This document shows, in pieces, positions 16,785-25,028 of a stretch of DNA of 64,000 nt (positions are counted from its first letter, which is position 1; every line of letters begins with the position of its first letter). The notes beneath the pieces were generated by a model that made no database searches, had not been told where the DNA came from, and worked only from the letters and a program-made list of their open reading frames with translations. The stretch covers positions 890,053-954,052 of the forward strand of contig NZ_JALJCJ010000001.1 of NCBI RefSeq assembly GCF_022899935.1. The letters are read 5' to 3'. The DNA comes from Shinella curvata. Its GTDB lineage: Bacteria > Pseudomonadota > Alphaproteobacteria > Rhizobiales > Rhizobiaceae. The position numbers were made by a program, and so were the translations under genes.

Positions 16785-18409
16785 GCCGCTGCTTCCTCTC
16801 GTCTTGCTGCTTCCGGCGACGCCGGCAACCGCACGGTGAAGATCGCACCGCCCCCAGCACCATTCTCGGCGGAAATGTCGCCGTCGAAACGCTCGACGAT
16901 GCTTTCGCAGAGGCTAAGCCCCAAACCCATACCGTCGGGCTTGCTGGAGAAGAACGGTTCGAACAACCGCGGCAGGATGTCGGGCGGTATGCCCGTGCCA
17001 TTGTCGGAAACGGCGATATGGTAATTCACGCCCGCATGTTTCAGCGATACGAGAACACGGCCATCCGACCGGCCCGCCTGCTCAACCGCATCGGCGGCAT
17101 TGCGGATAAGATTGTGGATCACCTGTTCGATCTCGACAGGATCGATGCGCGCCAAAGCCGGGGTGGCCGGCAAATCGATATCGAGCGCGATCCCGCGCCG
17201 ATCGAGGTCGATGCGCGACAGGGCCACGATGTCGGCCACATGCCGGCAGAGATCATGTATGCCCGCCGCCTGCGCACTCTTGCCGACATAGGCGCGCAGG
17301 CGCACCAGAATGTCGGCGGCACGTTTGGCCTGCAACACATTGGCGGCAAGCACGCTATCGATGGGCGTATCCGCAAGGCCGTTCGCTGCCGCGATGCGCC
17401 GGCCGGCCTGACTCTGACTGAGCAGCGCCGTCAGCGGCTGGGTGAGTTCATGAGCGATGCCGGAGGCCATCTCGCCCATGCTGTTGATGCGCAGCGCGTG
17501 GGCAAGCTTCGTCTCGTGCTGGCGAAGCGCCTCTCGCCGGGATGCCGCCTCCGCCGCCTCGCGGGCGATGGCGGCATCCTGCCGGTGGCGCAACAGCGAC
17601 CGCACGAGCACGAGCCCCAGAAGCGAGACGGCCGCGAACAGGGCGAGCGGCAGCGGCGGAAGCAATTGCGACGGCGTGACCTGCCTTTGCAGGGAAAGCC
17701 GCAAGGGCTGTGTGGCGCTGACGATCGGAGCGTCAAAGGAAATGGTCCGCGCCAGGAAAGAAGCATCCTGGGAGTTTCCAGCCCCCTCTTCCAGCAAGGG
17801 TCCCTCCGCCGTTGAAAGCGTCAGCAAGGCCCAGCGCGGCAGTTCTTCGCCCTCGACGAGCTTTGTCCCGTCGATATCGAGACTGACGGCAAGAGCGTCG
17901 TCCATGCGTTTCATCAGGCGGTAGTGGCCGGGCTTGGCATCCGGTCCATACACGGCCTTGCCGGGCGTCAGCGTTTCCACCGCCTTTAAGACCTGCATCG
18001 GGTCGGCCGTGGTTCCATCCGCCGAGGTCGCCGAACTCACGACGCCGGCCTCCTCGCCCGCACGCACGCTGACAAGATCGATGGCGACGATACGCGGGTA
18101 GAAGCGCAGGATCGATCCCGCGACGGGCCCAAAATCCTGGGACGGCTGCGCGCGGGCGAGGCCCAGCGCGCTGAGGCTCGTGAGATGCGCATCGTGCTGG
18201 GCGACCCGCTGCGAGATGATCCGTTGCAGAGTGCGGCCGCTTTCCGATACCTCCTGATCCAGTACCTGCCGGTGGCTCGTCACCGAGTAGAGGCAAAACA
18301 GCGCCACCAGCAGCAACCAGCCGCCGGCAAGAGCGACAGGGGAACGGAGGAGGGTCAGGCGTCGATGCATCGAAGGTGAAGCCGGTTCAGGGATCGGGGA
18401 AGCCATCAT
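16781..18409 (-). CDS. Sensor histidine kinase with periplasmic domain
   Basis: A 542-residue kinase. Transmembrane helices at about residues 24-43 and 251-272 enclose a 200-residue periplasmic sensor domain of no recognised family. A cytoplasmic helical linker leads to His320 in SGIAHELTQPLTALL (the FixL/DctB/TodS-like H-box). N (NLIRNAADA), G1 (DNGTGIPP), F and G2 (GMGLGLSLCESI) boxes follow. It lies 33 bases after an amidohydrolase gene and overlaps its regulator. The periplasmic domain is a natural docking site for the exported HbpS-like protein or the imported solute; this is inference. Confidence 0.9.
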   Translation of the reverse strand: MMASPIPEPASPSMHRRLTLLRSPVALAGGWLLLVALFCLYSVTSHRQVLDQEVSESGRTLQRIISQRVAQHDAHLTSLSALGLARAQPSQDFGPVAGSILRFYPRIVAIDLVSVRAGEEAGVVSSATSADGTTADPMQVLKAVETLTPGKAVYGPDAKPGHYRLMKRMDDALAVSLDIDGTKLVEGEELPRWALLTLSTAEGPLLEEGAGNSQDASFLARTISFDAPIVSATQPLRLSLQRQVTPSQLLPPLPLALFAAVSLLGLVLVRSLLRHRQDAAIAREAAEAASRREALRQHETKLAHALRINSMGEMASGIAHELTQPLTALLSQSQAGRRIAAANGLADTPIDSVLAANVLQAKRAADILVRLRAYVGKSAQAAGIHDLCRHVADIVALSRIDLDRRGIALDIDLPATPALARIDPVEIEQVIHNLIRNAADAVEQAGRSDGRVLVSLKHAGVNYHIAVSDNGTGIPPDILPRLFEPFFSSKPDGMGLGLSLCESIVERFDGDISAENGAGGGAIFTVRLPASPEAARREEAAA

Positions 18410-18442
18410 AGGGCCTCCCTTCCACCTTGGCGATCCGCAGCA

Positions 18443-19888
18443 TCACGGATGCTTCAACACCGGTAGCGAGAGCGGTGCGAGTTCGGAGACCGGCCGGCCG
18501 CGCGGATCGTTGGCCTGCAGGCGGCGCAGCGCAAAATCCTGCACGGCCTGCAATTCCGCAAGCGCTCCGTCGTAGTCGACCCGCGTCGGCCGGTCGTTTT
18601 CCATCACGCAGGCGCCGTCGACGAAGACGGATGACACTGCGCGCTCGGCAGCGCAATGCAGGAGGTTGCGCAGGGGATCGTAGACCGGCTGCATGCCGGG
18701 ATGCCGGAGATCGACGAGCGAAAAATCCGCCTTCGCGCCCGTGGCGATGCGGCCGATGTCGCTCCGGCCGAGCGCCCTGGCGCCGGCCAGCGTCGCCACA
18801 TCGAGAATATCGGCCGTCGAGATGTCGAACACCGTGCCGCCGGCAATACGGGCGTTGATCAGTGCTGTGCGCATCTCCTCCAGCATGTTGAACGGGTAGC
18901 TGTCGGTCCCAAGCGCCACGTTCACGCCGCTGCGGCGGTAGCAGCCGACCGATTGCAGCACCATGCCGCTGCGCGCGAAGGTGACGGGGCAATGGGCCAC
19001 ACTTGCCCCGCTTGCCGCAAGGCGGCCGAGATCATCGGCCGTGCGCTGGCGTGTCCAGGAATGGCTGTCGATGAAAATGCAATGACCGATGATCAGATCC
19101 GGGCCGAGAAGCCCGAGTTTCTCGAGATACTGCACGGCGGTAAGACCGTGGCGCCGCAGCAGTTCCTCATACTCGGCCATCGTCTGGGCGGCATGGATGG
19201 TGATCGGCACCTTGCGGCTGCGCGCGGCCTCGGCCGCTTCCTGCAGCAGGTCCGGCGAGCAAGTCTCGACCTGCGCCGGGGCGACGATGCCGCCGAGACG
19301 GCCGGACGCGTGGGCTTGAGCGGCATCGACCGTTTCCAGTGCGCGGGCGAAGGCATCGCGGCCACGGGCGGCGTCCCAATGGAAATCGAGGCGATGGCTG
19401 TCCTCGACATGCCAGGCCGCCTCGCGGAAGCCGGGGGCGACATAGGCGCGGGCGCCACTGTCTGCCAATGTCGGCAACCAGCAGTCATGCGGACCGGCAA
19501 TGTCGACAAAGGTGGTGACGCCACTGCGCAGGAGATCGCCGAGCATGACCGTCAGCGCGGCTTTCACCGCGTCGTCTCCGATCTCGATGAGCGAGGAATA
19601 TTCGTACATCGCCTGTCCCCAGAGGGCGGCGCTCCCCTGGTCCTCGAAGAGGCTCTTGGAAACAGGCTCTTCACCGGAATGGGTGTGCACATTGACGAAG
19701 CCCGGCAGGACCATGCGGTCGCGACCTGAGATTTCGTGCGTGAAGGGACCGTCGTAGCGGCCACCGACATGCAGGAAACCGCTGTCATCGAAGGCGACGT
19801 CGGCATCGTTGAGATAGGCGTGGCCACCCGTCCCCGCATCATAGGCGATGACGGTATGGGCGTTTCGGATGACGGTGATGTCAGGCAT
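18443..19888 (-). CDS. Second COG0402 amidohydrolase
   Basis: A 481-residue metal-dependent hydrolase. It carries HTH in MVLPGFVNVHTHSGEEP, a His in VPITIHAAQTMAEYEELL, a His in LIIGHCIFIDSHSW, and the Asp in VALGTDSYPFNMLEEMR, the set expected for deaminase-type amidohydrolases. It is only distantly similar to the amidohydrolase at 12291-13742, so the two probably act on different intermediates. Its start overlaps the upstream permease gene by eight bases, which ties it to the transporter operon. A kinase gene follows after 33 bases. The substrate is unknown. Confidence 0.86.
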   Translation of the reverse strand: MPDITVIRNAHTVIAYDAGTGGHAYLNDADVAFDDSGFLHVGGRYDGPFTHEISGRDRMVLPGFVNVHTHSGEEPVSKSLFEDQGSAALWGQAMYEYSSLIEIGDDAVKAALTVMLGDLLRSGVTTFVDIAGPHDCWLPTLADSGARAYVAPGFREAAWHVEDSHRLDFHWDAARGRDAFARALETVDAAQAHASGRLGGIVAPAQVETCSPDLLQEAAEAARSRKVPITIHAAQTMAEYEELLRRHGLTAVQYLEKLGLLGPDLIIGHCIFIDSHSWTRQRTADDLGRLAASGASVAHCPVTFARSGMVLQSVGCYRRSGVNVALGTDSYPFNMLEEMRTALINARIAGGTVFDISTADILDVATLAGARALGRSDIGRIATGAKADFSLVDLRHPGMQPVYDPLRNLLHCAAERAVSSVFVDGACVMENDRPTRVDYDGALAELQAVQDFALRRLQANDPRGRPVSELAPLSLPVLKHP

Positions 19889-20975
19889 GGGTTGTCCTGA
19901 AGTGCTTTTCGAGGAAGCGGCTATAGGCGCCCATCAGGGCACTGAAGGTGAAATAGACGGCGGCGGCAACGAGATAGCCCTCCAGCACCGCAATGCCCTG
20001 CCATTCCGGATCGCGGATGGCGGCACGCACCGTATCGAGGAAATCGACGAGACCGACGATGGTGACGAGCGTGGTGTCCTGAAAGAAACCGATGAACAGG
20101 CCGACCATCGGTGGAATCACCTTCTTCAGCGCCTGCGGCAGCACGATCTTGCGCATCACCTGCCAGTAATGCAGGCCGAGCGACTTGCCGGCCTCGACCT
20201 GGCCGGCCGGCACGTCCTGCAGGCCGCCGCGCACGATCTCGGCGATATAGGCGGACGCGAAGAGGATGATCGCCACCTGCGCACGCACCAGTTTGTCGAT
20301 GGTGACGCCATCGGGCATGAAGAGCGGCAGCATGACCGTCGCCATGAAGAGGATGCTGATCAGCGGCACGCCGCGCACGATCTCGATGAAACCGACGGCA
20401 AGAACCCGGATCGCCGGCAGGTTGGAAGCACGCGCCAGCGCCAATACGATACCCAGCGGCAATGCCAGGGTCAGCCCCACGAAGGAGAGCATGAAGGAAA
20501 GCGGCAGGCCGCCCCAGCTCGTCGTCGCCACCGGCGTCAGGCCGAAAACCCCGCCCGCCATGAGGATATAGAGCACCGGCAGGATGACGACGATCCAGGC
20601 GATGAGCAGCGCCCGGCTCCAGAAGCGCGGTATCATGGAGAACAGGCAGGCACCGAAAAGCAGGAGCAGCGCCAGGAGCGGTCGCCATTGCTCTTCGTAG
20701 GGATAGAAGCCGAACAGCATGTAGCGCAGCTTTTGCGCGACGAACGGCCAGCAGGCGCCGCTTGCCACCTTGCAGGCCTCGCCGGTGCCGGCAAAGACGG
20801 CATCGATGAACAGCCATCCGATGGCAAGCTTTGCGACGAAGACGATCGCCACGATGGAGGCGACGCTGATGATCGTGTTGCCCGGCGTGCCGAAATAGGC
20901 GGAGAATTTTCCCATGCGCGCCGCGGCGGGCGCCGGTTGCGGCGGGGCCAAAGCCAAGGCTTGAATATCAGCCAT
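19881..20975 (-). CDS. Amino-acid ABC permease, AapM type
   Basis: A 364-residue inner-membrane permease of the HisM/GlnP group. About eight hydrophobic segments are visible, with the ATPase-coupling EAA loop as EAGKSLGLHYWQVMRKIVLP. The long N-terminal half with CKVASGACWPFV and the motif WGGLPLSFML is typical of AapM/BztC proteins of rhizobia. It starts two bases after the AapQ-type gene ends. There is no ATP-binding subunit in the operon, so it presumably borrows one encoded elsewhere. Confidence 0.9.
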   Translation of the reverse strand: MADIQALALAPPQPAPAAARMGKFSAYFGTPGNTIISVASIVAIVFVAKLAIGWLFIDAVFAGTGEACKVASGACWPFVAQKLRYMLFGFYPYEEQWRPLLALLLLFGACLFSMIPRFWSRALLIAWIVVILPVLYILMAGGVFGLTPVATTSWGGLPLSFMLSFVGLTLALPLGIVLALARASNLPAIRVLAVGFIEIVRGVPLISILFMATVMLPLFMPDGVTIDKLVRAQVAIILFASAYIAEIVRGGLQDVPAGQVEAGKSLGLHYWQVMRKIVLPQALKKVIPPMVGLFIGFFQDTTLVTIVGLVDFLDTVRAAIRDPEWQGIAVLEGYLVAAAVYFTFSALMGAYSRFLEKHFRTTHA

Positions 20976-20976
20976 A

Positions 20977-22125
20977 TCAGCGCTCCCTCAGCGCGACATG
21001 CGCATTGTACCAGTTCATCAGGAGCGAGATGGCGATCGACAGCGCGAGATAGACGCCCATGAAGATCGCGATCGTCTCGATCGCCTGGCCGGTCTGGTTC
21101 ATCACGGTGTTGGAGACCATGACGAGATCCGGATAACCGATGGCAATCGCCAGCGAACTGTTCTTGAAGACGGTTAGATAGGTGTTGGTGAGAGGGGGAA
21201 TGATAATGCGCAGCGCCTGCGGCAGCACGACAAGCCGCATGGCCTTGCCCCGCGAAAGCCCCAGTGCAGCCGACGCCTCCCACTGTCCCTTGTTGACGGC
21301 CTGGATGCCGGCGCGCACGATTTCGGCGACATTGGCCGAAACGCTGAGCGCGAGGCCGAAGAGCAGCGCGACGAATTCCGGCCGCACATGCAGCCCGCCG
21401 GTCAGGCGGAATTTTCCTGCCGTCGGGAAATCCCAGTTCACCGCGACGCCATTTGCCAGCCACAACAGCAATGCAGGCACGAGGAGCGCTGCAAGCGCGA
21501 TGAGCCCGCCGTGGTTGGACTGGCCGGTCGCCACGCGCCGGCGGGTCGAGGCGATGCGGATGGCAAGCGCTGCGGCAGCACCGCCGACAAGGCAGGCGAA
21601 GAGCGCGATCCCGCCCCTTTCAACAAGGGCGGCCGGCACGACGAGGCCGCTATTGGAGAGATAGACGCCCGGCAGCAGATGAAGTGCCTGCTTGACCGGC
21701 GGGAGGATCAGGATGATCAGCGAATACCAGAGGAAGAGATAGAGCAGCAGCGGCACATTGCGCAGAAGCTCGACATAGACGAGTGCCAGACGTGCCAGGA
21801 GCGGATTGTGCGAAAGGCGTGCAATGCCCACGCCAAGGCCGAGCATGGTACCGAAAATGGCCGCCAGCAGTGACACTTTCACCGTGTTGGCGATGCCGAC
21901 GAGGATCGCCCGGCCGACCGTGTCGGTCGCCTCGAAGGCAATCGCCGACTCGGTGATGACGAAACCGGCCGGCCGCGTCAGGAAGTCGAAGCCCGTCGCG
22001 ATGTTCTGCTTGGCGAGGTTGCCGCTCGCCGTCGAAAACATGGTCCAGCCGACGAGGGCCACGAAGCCGATCGCGACGATCTGGTAGAAATAGGCGCGAA
22101 AGCGCATGTCATGCAGGAAAGCCAT
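20977..22125 (-). CDS. Amino-acid ABC permease, AapQ type
   Basis: A 382-residue permease with about eight membrane segments and the EAA loop in QWEASAALGLSRGKAMRLVV. AapQ/BztB hallmarks are the large insertion between helices and the region FVITESAIAFEATDTVGRAI. It forms the heterodimeric pore with the AapM-type protein encoded immediately downstream. A strong hairpin with a U-tract separates it from the upstream binding-protein gene, which probably lowers its expression relative to the binding protein. Confidence 0.9.
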   Translation of the reverse strand: MAFLHDMRFRAYFYQIVAIGFVALVGWTMFSTASGNLAKQNIATGFDFLTRPAGFVITESAIAFEATDTVGRAILVGIANTVKVSLLAAIFGTMLGLGVGIARLSHNPLLARLALVYVELLRNVPLLLYLFLWYSLIILILPPVKQALHLLPGVYLSNSGLVVPAALVERGGIALFACLVGGAAAALAIRIASTRRRVATGQSNHGGLIALAALLVPALLLWLANGVAVNWDFPTAGKFRLTGGLHVRPEFVALLFGLALSVSANVAEIVRAGIQAVNKGQWEASAALGLSRGKAMRLVVLPQALRIIIPPLTNTYLTVFKNSSLAIAIGYPDLVMVSNTVMNQTGQAIETIAIFMGVYLALSIAISLLMNWYNAHVALRER

Positions 22126-22148
22126 GAATCCTCGCCGCCGACGTTGAG

Positions 22149-22184
22149 AAAAAAGAGGGCGCGCGCACCGCCATGCGCGCGCCC
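22149..22184 (-). terminator. Intra-operon terminator/attenuator after the binding-protein gene
   Basis: On the minus strand a perfect 11-bp stem (GGGCGCGCGCA / TGCGCGCGCCC, six-base loop) is followed by CTCTTTTTT. It lies 76 bases after the binding-protein stop and 24 bases before the permease start. Partial termination here would give more binding protein than permease, as is common in ABC operons. Confidence 0.85.
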
Positions 22185-22259
22185 GGGTGATCGCTGAAGC
22201 ATTCCGCGGTCAGGAGAGAAACCCGACGTCGCAAAATGCGGCAAGGCAGAAGACAGCGA

Positions 22260-23279
22260 TCAGCGGATCGGCGGCGAGTAGATCAGGCCGCCGGCGTTCC
22301 ACAGCGCGTTCGGGCCGCGCGTCAGGCCGAGCTTGGTGCCCTCGCCCACGTTGCGCTCGAAGACTTCTCCGTAGTTGCCGACGCTCTTGATGACGTTGTA
22401 GCCCCACTTGTTGTCGAGGCCGAGCATCTTGCCGAGCTCTTCCGTGGCGCCCAGCATGCGCTGCACATCCGGGTCCTCGCTCTTCAGCTTCTCATCGACA
22501 TTCGCCTGGGTGATACCCTTCTCTTCAGCGGCCATCAGCATCCAGACCGACCAGGAAACGATGTCGCCCCACTGCGAATCGTTCTGGCGGAAGGCCGGGG
22601 CAAGAGGCTCCTTGGAGATCGTTTCCGGCAGAACGATATAGTCGGCCGGATTGTTGGCAACGGCGCGGATCGACGCGAGGTCCGAACGGTCGGACGTGAT
22701 CGCCTCGCAGCGGCCGGAATAGAAGGCAGCGCGGTTTTCGTCCGGGCTTTCGAAGACGACGAGTTCGAACTTGCCGTTGATGGCACGGAAGAAATCGGAA
22801 ATGTTCTGCGCCGTCGTGGTGCCCGGCAGGGTGCAGATGGCGGCTTCCGTCAGTTCCTTGGCGCTGGAGACGCCGAGCGACTTCGGCACCATCAGGCCCT
22901 GGCCGTCGTAAAACACCGTCGGGCCGAAATCGAGGCCGAGCGAGGCATCGCGGGAGAAGGTGTGCGTCGTCTGGCGCGAGAGAACGTCGATCTCGCCGGA
23001 CTGCAACGCCTGGAAGCGCGTGTTGATGTTGGTCGGGACGAATTCGACCTTGTCGCCGTCGCCGAAGACGGCAGCGGCGATCGAGCGGCAGATATCCGCG
23101 TCGAAGCCCTGCATACGCCCCTTGTCGTCGGGGGCGGCAAAGCCCGGCGTTGCCAGCGAAACGCCGCAAACGAGCTTGCCGCGCGCCTTGACAGTTTCGA
23201 GCGTGGTTGCGGCCGAGGCCGAGCCGGCTGCGGCCAGGCCCAGTGCGGCGGCGCAAATCGAAAGAAGTGCCTGTTTCAT
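22260..23279 (-). CDS. Amino-acid ABC substrate-binding protein, AapJ/BztA type
   Basis: A 339-residue periplasmic protein with signal peptide LSICAAALGLAAAGSASA. The mature sequence follows the AapJ/BztA pattern: LVCGVSLATPGFAAPDDKG, the ligand-pocket region FDADICRSIAAAVFGD, LSRQTTHTFSRD, and the C-terminal WGYNVIKSVGNYGEVFERN. These proteins bind general L-amino acids, but the pocket may be adapted to the compound handled by the adjoining amidohydrolases. GGAGGGGA precedes the ATG. It heads the operon and has a TTGTGTACAA operator about 90 bases upstream. Confidence 0.92.
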   Translation of the reverse strand: MKQALLSICAAALGLAAAGSASAATTLETVKARGKLVCGVSLATPGFAAPDDKGRMQGFDADICRSIAAAVFGDGDKVEFVPTNINTRFQALQSGEIDVLSRQTTHTFSRDASLGLDFGPTVFYDGQGLMVPKSLGVSSAKELTEAAICTLPGTTTAQNISDFFRAINGKFELVVFESPDENRAAFYSGRCEAITSDRSDLASIRAVANNPADYIVLPETISKEPLAPAFRQNDSQWGDIVSWSVWMLMAAEEKGITQANVDEKLKSEDPDVQRMLGATEELGKMLGLDNKWGYNVIKSVGNYGEVFERNVGEGTKLGLTRGPNALWNAGGLIYSPPIR

Positions 23280-23366
23280 GCTTCCCCTCCGGGTGTTGGT
23301 TGGGCCGGGAGCGCCAGCTCTACAACAGCGCCCCGACCAGTGTCGCGATCTCCCCGATCGCACAAA

Positions 23367-23376
23367 TTGTGTACAA
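23367..23376. promoter_or_regulatory. GntR-type operator upstream of the binding protein
   Basis: TTGTGTACAA, identical to the box at 13784-13793, lies about 90 bases upstream of the ABC binding-protein start. The repeat across two promoters supports a common regulator. The GntR/FCD protein in the same island is the obvious candidate. Confidence 0.55.
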
Positions 23377-23570
23377 TGATAGAAATCCAACAGCAACAGA
23401 CTCGTATATAAAATCCGCATTACCGCACACGAAGCTTCCCGGCCAATGATCATCATCATATGCCGGAATTGCATGAAGGATGGGGTTTCGGCGCTATAGC
23501 GTCGTGTATGATGGCACACGGATGAAGAGCCGGATTGACAGGCGCCTAAAAAATACAATACCAAATTATA

Positions 23571-23580
23571 TAGTATACAA
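23571..23580. promoter_or_regulatory. GntR-type operator upstream of the racemase
   Basis: TAGTATACAA matches TTGTnnACAA at nine of the ten positions, with GTATAC at its centre, inside an AT-rich stretch 34 bases upstream of the racemase start. Being close to the start, it could block transcription initiation. Confidence 0.4.
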
Positions 23581-23613
23581 TAATTACAGCACATTCAGCC
23601 AAGCGAGGACATC

Positions 23614-24363
23614 GTGAAGATCAAGCTGATCAATCCGAACACCACACGCTCGATGACCGACCTTATCGCGGAGGCCGGCCGGGAGGTGGCCGCACCGGGT
23701 ACGGAAATCATCGCTGCGACCTCGCTCTCCGGCCCCGCTTCCATCGAAGGGCATTTCGACGAGGCGATGAGCGTGCTCGGCCTCGTCGATGAAATCCTGG
23801 ACGGCCCGCGGGCCGACGCCTACATCATCGCCTGCTTCGGCGATCCGGGCCTGATGGCGGCCCGCGAGATCACCGATGCACCGGTACTCGGCATCGCCGA
23901 GGCAGCCATGCACGCCGCCACCTTCATCGCCACGGGTTTTTCCGTGGTGACGACGCTCGAACGCACGCGCATCATCACCGAGCACCTCGTGCGCAGCTAC
24001 GGCATGGAGCATCATTGCCGGCGCGTGCGCGCCACGGAGGTCGCCGTTCTGGAACTGGAAAATCCACAGTCGAACGCCCGCGCCACGATCCTCGCCGAAT
24101 GTGAACGGGCGCTCGCCGAGGACCAGTCCTCCGCCATCGTGCTCGGCTGCGCCGGCATGGCCGATCTCGTGCGCTACCTCGAGGACAAGCTGCAGGTTCC
24201 CGTCATCGATGGCGTGGCGGCCGCTGTGAAGATGGCCGAAGCCCTGGTCGGCATGGGCCTCAAGACGTCCAAACGTGGCGACCTCGCCCCGCCATTGCCA
24301 AAACCCTATCGCGGCAAGCTCTCGGCCTATAGCCCGAAGGGTCCTGCGCTGATCGCAAGCTAG
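23614..24363 (+). CDS. Asp/Glu/hydantoin racemase family protein
   Basis: A 249-residue cofactor-independent racemase of the HyuE/Asp-Glu racemase fold. The opening KIKLINPNTTRSMT is the classic substrate-binding N-terminus. The two catalytic cysteines are Cys74 in IIACFGDPGL and Cys179 in VLGCAGM. Related proteins racemise hydantoins, aspartate or glutamate, or act as allantoin racemases. With two amidohydrolases and an amino-acid transporter nearby, racemisation of a cyclic amide or its amino-acid product is plausible but unproven. It starts at GTG with GAGGA six bases upstream and is transcribed away from the transporter operon. Confidence 0.88.
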   Translation: MKIKLINPNTTRSMTDLIAEAGREVAAPGTEIIAATSLSGPASIEGHFDEAMSVLGLVDEILDGPRADAYIIACFGDPGLMAAREITDAPVLGIAEAAMHAATFIATGFSVVTTLERTRIITEHLVRSYGMEHHCRRVRATEVAVLELENPQSNARATILAECERALAEDQSSAIVLGCAGMADLVRYLEDKLQVPVIDGVAAAVKMAEALVGMGLKTSKRGDLAPPLPKPYRGKLSAYSPKGPALIAS

Positions 24364-24572
24364 ACGCCACCAACGGCTTTCTCCCGGACGACATGGCTGG
24401 AACGCGAATGTTCCGGCCCTGTCGTCGTTTCGAACAGCGCAGATCCCAAGGCTTTCGGCGATGAGCGGCAGGCGCGCACCCATGGCGCCTGGTTCTGATC
24501 GAATCCCTGCCAGCCCGGTCTTCCTATTCGAGGGATGCCCAACCCGTCAGACGGCCCGATTTTTTCCGTAAG

Positions 24573-24606
24573 CCGGCAGGAACAATCGAAGCCCCTGCCG
24601 GTTCAA
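24573..24606. repeat. Short hairpin element, copy 1
   Basis: Inverted arms CCGGCAGG and CCTGCCGG with a 13-base spacer. The 3' arm continues into GTTCAA, giving the 14-base string CCCTGCCGGTTCAA that recurs at 52436-52449 next to another CCGGCAG/CTGCCGG hairpin. No U-tract follows. The right half overlaps an EcfG-like promoter. Confidence 0.4.
24579..24603 (+). promoter_or_regulatory. EcfG-like stress promoter for the small gene pair
   Basis: GGAAC, 16 bases, then GGTT, 36 bases upstream of the 65-residue gene. The alphaproteobacterial general-stress sigma factor EcfG/RpoE2 prefers GGAAC-N16/17-CGTT, so this is one mismatch away. The same bases also form the hairpin listed at 24573. Confidence 0.35.
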
Positions 24607-24639
24607 GCTCCGTACCATGATGATTGGGCGTGATCGCAC

Positions 24640-24837
24640 ATGACGGAACAGTCCAAGCTCTTTCCCGAACACCGCAGGCTTTCGGGCGAGCGCTACACAA
24701 TCGAAACCTTCCGCACGGCCTATGACCTTTCCGGGGCGGAGGCCAAGCGGCTTTTCGAAAAATTCGGCCCCTCGAAACGGGAGCTCGACCTCTTGATGCG
24801 CGCGCGCCGTGATCCCGAACAATTCCTGAATTTTTAA
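24640..24837 (+). CDS. Small hypothetical protein, 65 aa
   Basis: Not recognised with confidence. A charged, helical 65-residue protein with an internal segment YDLSGAEAKRLFEKFGPSKR that looks like a helix-turn-helix-sized unit, then RARRDPEQFLNF. No signal peptide or membrane segment. The Shine-Dalgarno is weak. The following 53-residue gene begins ten bases after its stop, so they are likely one unit. The EcfG-like promoter upstream suggests stress expression. Similar small, non-secreted proteins are common in general-stress regulons of Rhizobiales, but no function is claimed. Confidence 0.6.
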   Translation: MTEQSKLFPEHRRLSGERYTIETFRTAYDLSGAEAKRLFEKFGPSKRELDLLMRARRDPEQFLNF

Positions 24838-24847
24838 GGAAACGGCC

Positions 24848-25009
24848 ATGACGAAGATCGACGCGCGGAACACGCCACCCCCATCCTCTCCCGACAAGAG
24901 CAAGATCGAAACCGATGCGAAGCCGGAGACGGAAGAGGAGAAGATCAAGCGAGAGCAGGCAACGAAGCCCGCGCTGATGCCGATCGGTGATCCCTCAGGG
25001 GCGGCGTGA
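24848..25009 (+). CDS. Very small hydrophilic protein, 53 aa
   Basis: An open frame encoding MTKIDARNTPPPSSPDKSK, then a Glu/Lys-rich stretch (EEEKIKREQ) and the ending PIGDPSGAA. AAGGAAA lies just upstream, overlapping the end of the preceding gene's stop region. The composition (Pro, Ser, Lys, Glu) suggests an intrinsically disordered protein. It is too short for standard gene finders. The good ribosome-binding site and tight coupling to the 65-residue gene are the only evidence that it is real. Confidence 0.5.
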   Translation: MTKIDARNTPPPSSPDKSKIETDAKPETEEEKIKREQATKPALMPIGDPSGAA

Positions 25010-25028
25010 AGGGCCGTCCGCCGCCTGT

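Noticed and set aside
22260-23594. Extension of the binding-protein gene to 23594
   Set aside because: The frame is open further upstream, but the signal peptide and GGAGGGGA site place the start at 23279. The extension would run through the operator.
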